Positions 60,382 through 64,000 of a stretch of 64,000 nt of DNA are shown here, one piece after another. Each line of letters starts with the position of its first letter. The stretch's first letter is position 1. A program made the translations under genes and the position numbers. This stretch comes from Deltaproteobacteria bacterium. Lineage in GTDB: Bacteria; Myxococcota; JACRCW01. The stretch is from assembly GCA_016218805.1 (NCBI GenBank), contig JACRCW010000039.1, forward strand, positions 1 to 64,000, given 5' to 3'. The notes beneath the pieces were generated by a model. That model was not told the origin of the DNA. It saw nothing but the letters and a program-made list of their open reading frames with translations, and searched no databases.

Positions 60382-62649
60382 TTACGCCATGCCGGCCAGG
60401 ATGCGCTGGATCAGCTGGCGCAGCACCTGGGCGGCGTTGACGTGGGGCGCGGCGTCCGGGAGGTGCGCCTGCACGGTGGCCAGGTAGTCCACCAAATCGG
60501 AGGTCGCCGTTTCATAGTGGCGCGCGGCCACGCGCAGGCCGTTGAGCTCCACCAGCACCGCCTGCGGCACCGGTGAGGACCGCGCCAGCTGTTCCTTGAG
60601 GTCGGCAACCGTCGCCTGCAGGCGCTGCTCGGCGGCGGCCTTTTCGTCACGGGCGGCGGTCAGCTGCCCCGTCAGCTCCGCGGTCCGGGCGTCCATGGCC
60701 GCCAGCTGCACGCGCAGCTTGGCGAGTTCCTCAATCCACCCGTGCGTCCCCCCGGGGTTGGCGGCACTGAGCACGTCCCGCGCCGTGGACAGTTCCGCGG
60801 ACAGCGCCTTGACGCGCTCCAGCTGCCGGTCCGCTTCCGCCAGCGCCTTGCGCACCAGCCCCTCCGCCTGGTCCGCCCGTCCCACCGCGGCGCGCGCCGC
60901 GCTCTGGGCGGACGCCTGGGTGTCCTCCGCGTCACGCACGCGGGATTTCATGATGCGCACGTCCTGTTCCGCCAGCGCCACCCGGTCCCGAAGTCCCTCC
61001 GCCTCCAGCCGCGCGCGGTCCAGCGCATCGCGTTCGGCGTCGCGCTCGGACTCGCGCTCGCGGACCTGCACCTCCAGGGACTCCGAGCGCTCCTGGAGCG
61101 CCTGCAGGCTGCCCTGCAGTTCCGCCACGCGCGCCTCGGCCACCTCCGCCCGCCCGCGCTCCGCCGTCGCTGCCGCGGCCTCCGGCTCAGCGGACAGCAG
61201 GCGGCCGCGCAGTTCCTCCGCCTCGCCGCTGGCCAGCTTGCCCAGCCGCTCCGCCTCCGTCACCCGCGCGGGCAGGCGCGCCAGGGTCACCTTGAGCTGC
61301 GCGCACTCCTTGACCGTCTCCGCCAGCTGCTGCTGCAGGCGCTGCGTGTCCTTCTCCCGGCGGGACAGGTCCGTCCCCACGCGGGCAAACCGCGCTTCCG
61401 TCTCTTCCACGCGTTCCTCGGCCTGCTGCGCGCGCCGCTCCGCCTCCCGCGCGCGCTCCTCGGCCACCCCCAGCGCCTGCTCCGCGCGCTGCGCGCGCTG
61501 GGACGCCGCCTCCGCCGCGGCGCGCGCATCCCGCACCTCCACCCGCACCGCGTGCAGCTGCCCCGCCGCCTCGTCCAGCCGCGCCTGCTGGTTGCGCGTG
61601 TCGTTCACCGCGGCGTCATGCGCCGCCTGCAGCACATCACGCTCACTGCGGGCGGTGTCCGCGTCCACGCGCGCGCGGTCCAGCGCCACCTTGAGTTGCG
61701 CCACCTCCGCGCCGGCCGCCGCCATCCGCGCATCCGCCCCGCGTGACGCCGCTTCCGCGGACCCGCGTCCCTGGCGCGCGTCCGCCAGCTCCGCCTGGGC
61801 GCGCTCGTACTCCTTGGCCAGCCGCGCGGCCTCCGCGGCGGACCGCTGGCCGGCGGCCTCCGTCTCCGCCAGGCGCACGTTCCACGCCTTCTCGCGCTTC
61901 TGCAGCTCGTGCTGGGCGGCGGCCAGCTTGCGCTCCGCCTCGTCCAGGCGCGGTTGCAGGCCACCGGAACGCCCCGCCTGTTCCTTCAGCGCCTCCCCAA
62001 AGCGCCGGCGGAGCTGGCGGATGGCAAACCCCACCTGCTGCGGGTGGTGGAACGGCAGCAGCGAGGTGAGCAACAGGTCCAGCGCAGCGGCATCCGGCGC
62101 GCGCCCCACCAGGACGTCGTCCGCGCCGGCCTCGGTGAACGCCGCCACCGCCTCCGCGTTCCCGGCGGGTTGGACCACCACGCACGGGGTGTCCGCGTAC
62201 TTCTGCCGCGCCACCTGCAGCAGGTTGGTTGCCCAGCCGGGCTGGGGTCCCACCACCAGGAACAGCACCAGGTTGCGGCCGGCCTTCAACTCGTCCACCG
62301 CCGCAGCCGCGGTCTGCACCACCGTGGGCACCGCGCCCGCGTGCCCCAGCAGCTCATCCAGCTTCAGGCCCGGGACCTGGCCGGGGTCCACCACCAGGAC
62401 GTTGGGCCGGCGCAGTGACGGGGTCTCCGTCGTCACCACCTCGGGAGAGGAGGCAAAGACGTCCGGTTCCTCGGCAGGCGGTGCGGAGACGCTGATCCGC
62501 GTGGACTCAACGTCGTCGGACGCAAAACCAGCGGCCACGGTCGGCTCGGGGCGCCGCGGGGTTGGCGTCACGCGCGTGTCAAGCTGCGTGGGAGCGCTGC
62601 GCGAGCCGCCCCCAGTGTCCCCACGCGGTGGCCGAGGGCTCCGTGCCAT
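60382..62649 (-). CDS. Pseudo-receiver plus long coiled-coil protein (FrzS/AglZ-like architecture)
   Basis: The 755-residue cytoplasmic protein has a disordered lead (1-80) and a receiver-like domain (about 80-205: NVLVVDPGQVPGLKLDELLGHA, LVLFLVVGPQPGW, VVVQPAGNAEAVAAFTEAGADDVLVG). A very long coiled coil (about 215-690; heptads of Glu/Ala/Arg such as RLAKEYERAQAELADARQG) follows, then a compact helical end. The usual phospho-acceptor Asp is replaced (FLVVGPQ), so it is a pseudo-receiver. That combination is the layout of FrzS and AglZ, the polarity and motility regulators of Myxococcus xanthus. The orthology is inferred from architecture only; no sequence comparison was possible. Confidence 0.72.
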   Translation of the reverse strand: MARSPRPPRGDTGGGSRSAPTQLDTRVTPTPRRPEPTVAAGFASDDVESTRISVSAPPAEEPDVFASSPEVVTTETPSLRRPNVLVVDPGQVPGLKLDELLGHAGAVPTVVQTAAAAVDELKAGRNLVLFLVVGPQPGWATNLLQVARQKYADTPCVVVQPAGNAEAVAAFTEAGADDVLVGRAPDAAALDLLLTSLLPFHHPQQVGFAIRQLRRRFGEALKEQAGRSGGLQPRLDEAERKLAAAQHELQKREKAWNVRLAETEAAGQRSAAEAARLAKEYERAQAELADARQGRGSAEAASRGADARMAAAGAEVAQLKVALDRARVDADTARSERDVLQAAHDAAVNDTRNQQARLDEAAGQLHAVRVEVRDARAAAEAASQRAQRAEQALGVAEERAREAERRAQQAEERVEETEARFARVGTDLSRREKDTQRLQQQLAETVKECAQLKVTLARLPARVTEAERLGKLASGEAEELRGRLLSAEPEAAAATAERGRAEVAEARVAELQGSLQALQERSESLEVQVRERESERDAERDALDRARLEAEGLRDRVALAEQDVRIMKSRVRDAEDTQASAQSAARAAVGRADQAEGLVRKALAEADRQLERVKALSAELSTARDVLSAANPGGTHGWIEELAKLRVQLAAMDARTAELTGQLTAARDEKAAAEQRLQATVADLKEQLARSSPVPQAVLVELNGLRVAARHYETATSDLVDYLATVQAHLPDAAPHVNAAQVLRQLIQRILAGMA

Positions 62650-62668
62650 AGGCGCCGCGCCTGGGGCG

Positions 62669-64000
62669 TCAGTGGTAGTAGAGGCCGTGCAACACGCGCG
62701 TCGTCACCCGTTCGCCCTCGCCGGTCTTCGGGTCAAACTTCATGGTCACGTACACGGTCTGGAAGTGCAGGTGCCCAAAGATGCTCAGCCCGCCGTCACC
62801 CCCCACCTGGATGGCCTCCGTGAAGTACCCGGTGAGCGCGAAGTGATACAGCCCGTCCCCTTCGCAACCTGCCGAGGAGAGATTCACCTGGGTGAAATCG
62901 CCTGGGGTTACGGACACCAGCGTCGAACCGTAGGCGCAAATGGCGTCACCGTTGGCGTCGCGGAAACCAACCACAATCTGGACGCTGTCCGACGGCCCCA
63001 CCACGAAGAAGTCGTTGCCGCCTGAATGGTCCGTGGTGGACATGCGGTCGCGGTAGGTGCCGATGAGCCCCTGGTAGATGAGAGAATCGTTCTCCTCGTC
63101 ACCATCCGGGATGGCGTGAACAAAGCTGTGGCCGCGGTCGTAAAGAACCACGTCCTCCATCGCGTTGCCACCGTTGATTTGCCCGTGACCGCGCAGGACC
63201 GCGCGGCTGTAATCCGGGAGGCCATTGACCACCGGCACCGGCACAGACCAGTCCACGGTGTCAAAATACGGGTAGCTGTTGGAGGCCAGTTCCAGGTTCT
63301 TCCAGATGAGCGTGTCCGTGTCGAACCGGCCGTTGGCGTCGTCCCACACGCCGTTGTCGTTGCCGTCAATGAACTGGTCCGTCTGCGCGATCCGCAGCTG
63401 CGCGCGCGCAAAGTCGTCGAAGGGTGCGCGCAGGTCACCGGCGATCACCTCGAACTCGACGTCCATGGACGCCACCGCCCCGCCGCCGGGGAGGGTCAGG
63501 GAGGCCAGCAACCAGGGCGCGGTACGCACCCAGGCTTTCCGGCCGCCGGTGGAGGTCAACTCCACGGAAGTGGTATCCGGAGCAACGTTGACCGCGCTGC
63601 CCGCCGTGGCGTCACCAGGCGCCTTGTACCGGAAACTACCGCGCGTGCCCCCGGTGGAGGACCAAGTCAGGACACCGCGCTCGTTCGACGTGCTGGTGAA
63701 GCCCCGACGCGCCGTCGGCGTGTCATCCTGGATCACCAGACCGTCCACGCCGGGCATCAGCACATAGCCATTGTCCGGGTTGCGCTCGCCCAGGACAAAA
63801 CTCTGGTCGTACACGGACTCCATGACCACGCTGCCGGCGGAACCGTTGATGCGCGCCGCAATCATGTTGGTGTCCCGGTAGCGCCAATGCGGGCACCAGT
63901 TCACGCGGTCCGTCTCCGGAGTCCGGCCGCCGGACGACAGCACGTCCTGGCAGTTCCATGTGCGGTCCCAATCCGGGCACCAGTGACGGCGGCATTCGGC
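62669..64000 (-). CDS. Large secreted or surface protein, 5' end outside the window (partial)
   Basis: The frame is open to the right edge, so only the C-terminal about 443 codons are visible. Near the edge it has paired Trp-Cys-Pro elements (HWCPDWDRTWNCQD; VNWCPHWRYRDTN), then long beta-rich segments (SFRYKAPGDATAGSAVNVAPDTTSVEL; FIDGNDNGVWDDANGRFDTDTL). These include DGNDNGVWDDANG, a calcium-loop-like stretch. It ends with VSVTPGDFTQVNLSSAGCEGDGLYHFALTG and LHFQTVYVTMKFD. I do not recognise the family. The gene ends 19 bases after the start side of the pseudo-receiver gene, on the same strand, so they may be co-transcribed. Confidence 0.65.
   Translation of the reverse strand, partial: AECRRHWCPDWDRTWNCQDVLSSGGRTPETDRVNWCPHWRYRDTNMIAARINGSAGSVVMESVYDQSFVLGERNPDNGYVLMPGVDGLVIQDDTPTARRGFTSTSNERGVLTWSSTGGTRGSFRYKAPGDATAGSAVNVAPDTTSVELTSTGGRKAWVRTAPWLLASLTLPGGGAVASMDVEFEVIAGDLRAPFDDFARAQLRIAQTDQFIDGNDNGVWDDANGRFDTDTLIWKNLELASNSYPYFDTVDWSVPVPVVNGLPDYSRAVLRGHGQINGGNAMEDVVLYDRGHSFVHAIPDGDEENDSLIYQGLIGTYRDRMSTTDHSGGNDFFVVGPSDSVQIVVGFRDANGDAICAYGSTLVSVTPGDFTQVNLSSAGCEGDGLYHFALTGYFTEAIQVGGDGGLSIFGHLHFQTVYVTMKFDPKTGEGERVTTRVLHGLYYH

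Noticed and set aside
60542-63025. Long plus-strand open frame rich in Ser, Ala and Arg
   Set aside because: It is the complement of the Glu/Ala/Arg coiled-coil gene, which explains its composition.

Overview
This 64 kb window is high-GC DNA from a bacterium of the phylum Myxococcota, probably a Polyangia/Myxococcales-type genome. The evidence is a MYXO-CTERM-like sorting tail at the left edge, many lipoproteins whose lipobox is followed by an Asp-Ala-Gly-rich linker, a DUF4388 response regulator, an FHA/CpaF fusion ATPase and a pseudo-receiver/coiled-coil protein of FrzS/AglZ architecture. No rRNA, tRNA, CRISPR array or intact mobile element was seen.

Layout. 1-0.7 kb: the 3' end of an ISAzo13-like transposase abuts a beheaded MYXO-CTERM gene. 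0.9-10.6 kb: a lipoprotein, a PAS histidine-kinase homologue with degenerate H and N boxes, a DUF255/thioredoxin protein, a ComEC-like metallo-hydrolase lipoprotein, a Cys-rich lipoprotein and an MFS transporter. 10.7-10.95 kb: a degenerate tandem repeat with a period of about 21-22 bp. 11.3-18.6 kb: a BlaI/CopY-type repressor, an M56 membrane metalloprotease with a His/Cys-rich loop, and a CusBAC/CzcCBA-like heavy-metal efflux system. Two matching 17-bp dyads (TACTAC-N5-GTAGKA) lie at the repressor gene and at the efflux adaptor gene. 18.9-27.4 kb: a Uma2-type nuclease, a CocE/NonD hydrolase lipoprotein, and an XPB-type helicase with its helicase-associated partner. The 3' end of that partner also exists as a nearby duplicated, internally deleted copy. 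27.5-44.6 kb: an M16 peptidase pair, envelope proteins, the DUF4388 regulator, the FHA/CpaF ATPase, a PspA homologue, DusB, a 2-Cys peroxiredoxin, a formyltransferase, a large IPT/FG-GAP lipoprotein and small cytoplasmic proteins.

44.7-59.95 kb is the most distinctive block. It holds a lipoprotein, an ECF-like sigma factor, an anti-sigma/FecR/TPR protein, a TolB-N/PEGA-like membrane protein and a Ser-rich lipoprotein. These are followed by four pseudopilin/minor-pilin genes (the last encoding about 899 residues), a YfhO-type membrane protein, an unknown protein, a region-4-only sigma-like protein and a beta-propeller-like lipoprotein. Most genes overlap by 1-4 bases or nearly touch. The same 10-bp element (CCGTATACCT), with a similar -35 at identical spacing, lies before the first lipoprotein/sigma operon and before the pilin operon. 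This suggests one sigma factor drives both its own operon and pilus or secretion surface structures.

60-64 kb: a pseudo-receiver/coiled-coil protein and a secreted protein that runs off the right edge. Function names are inferred from motifs read by eye; no database search was run.
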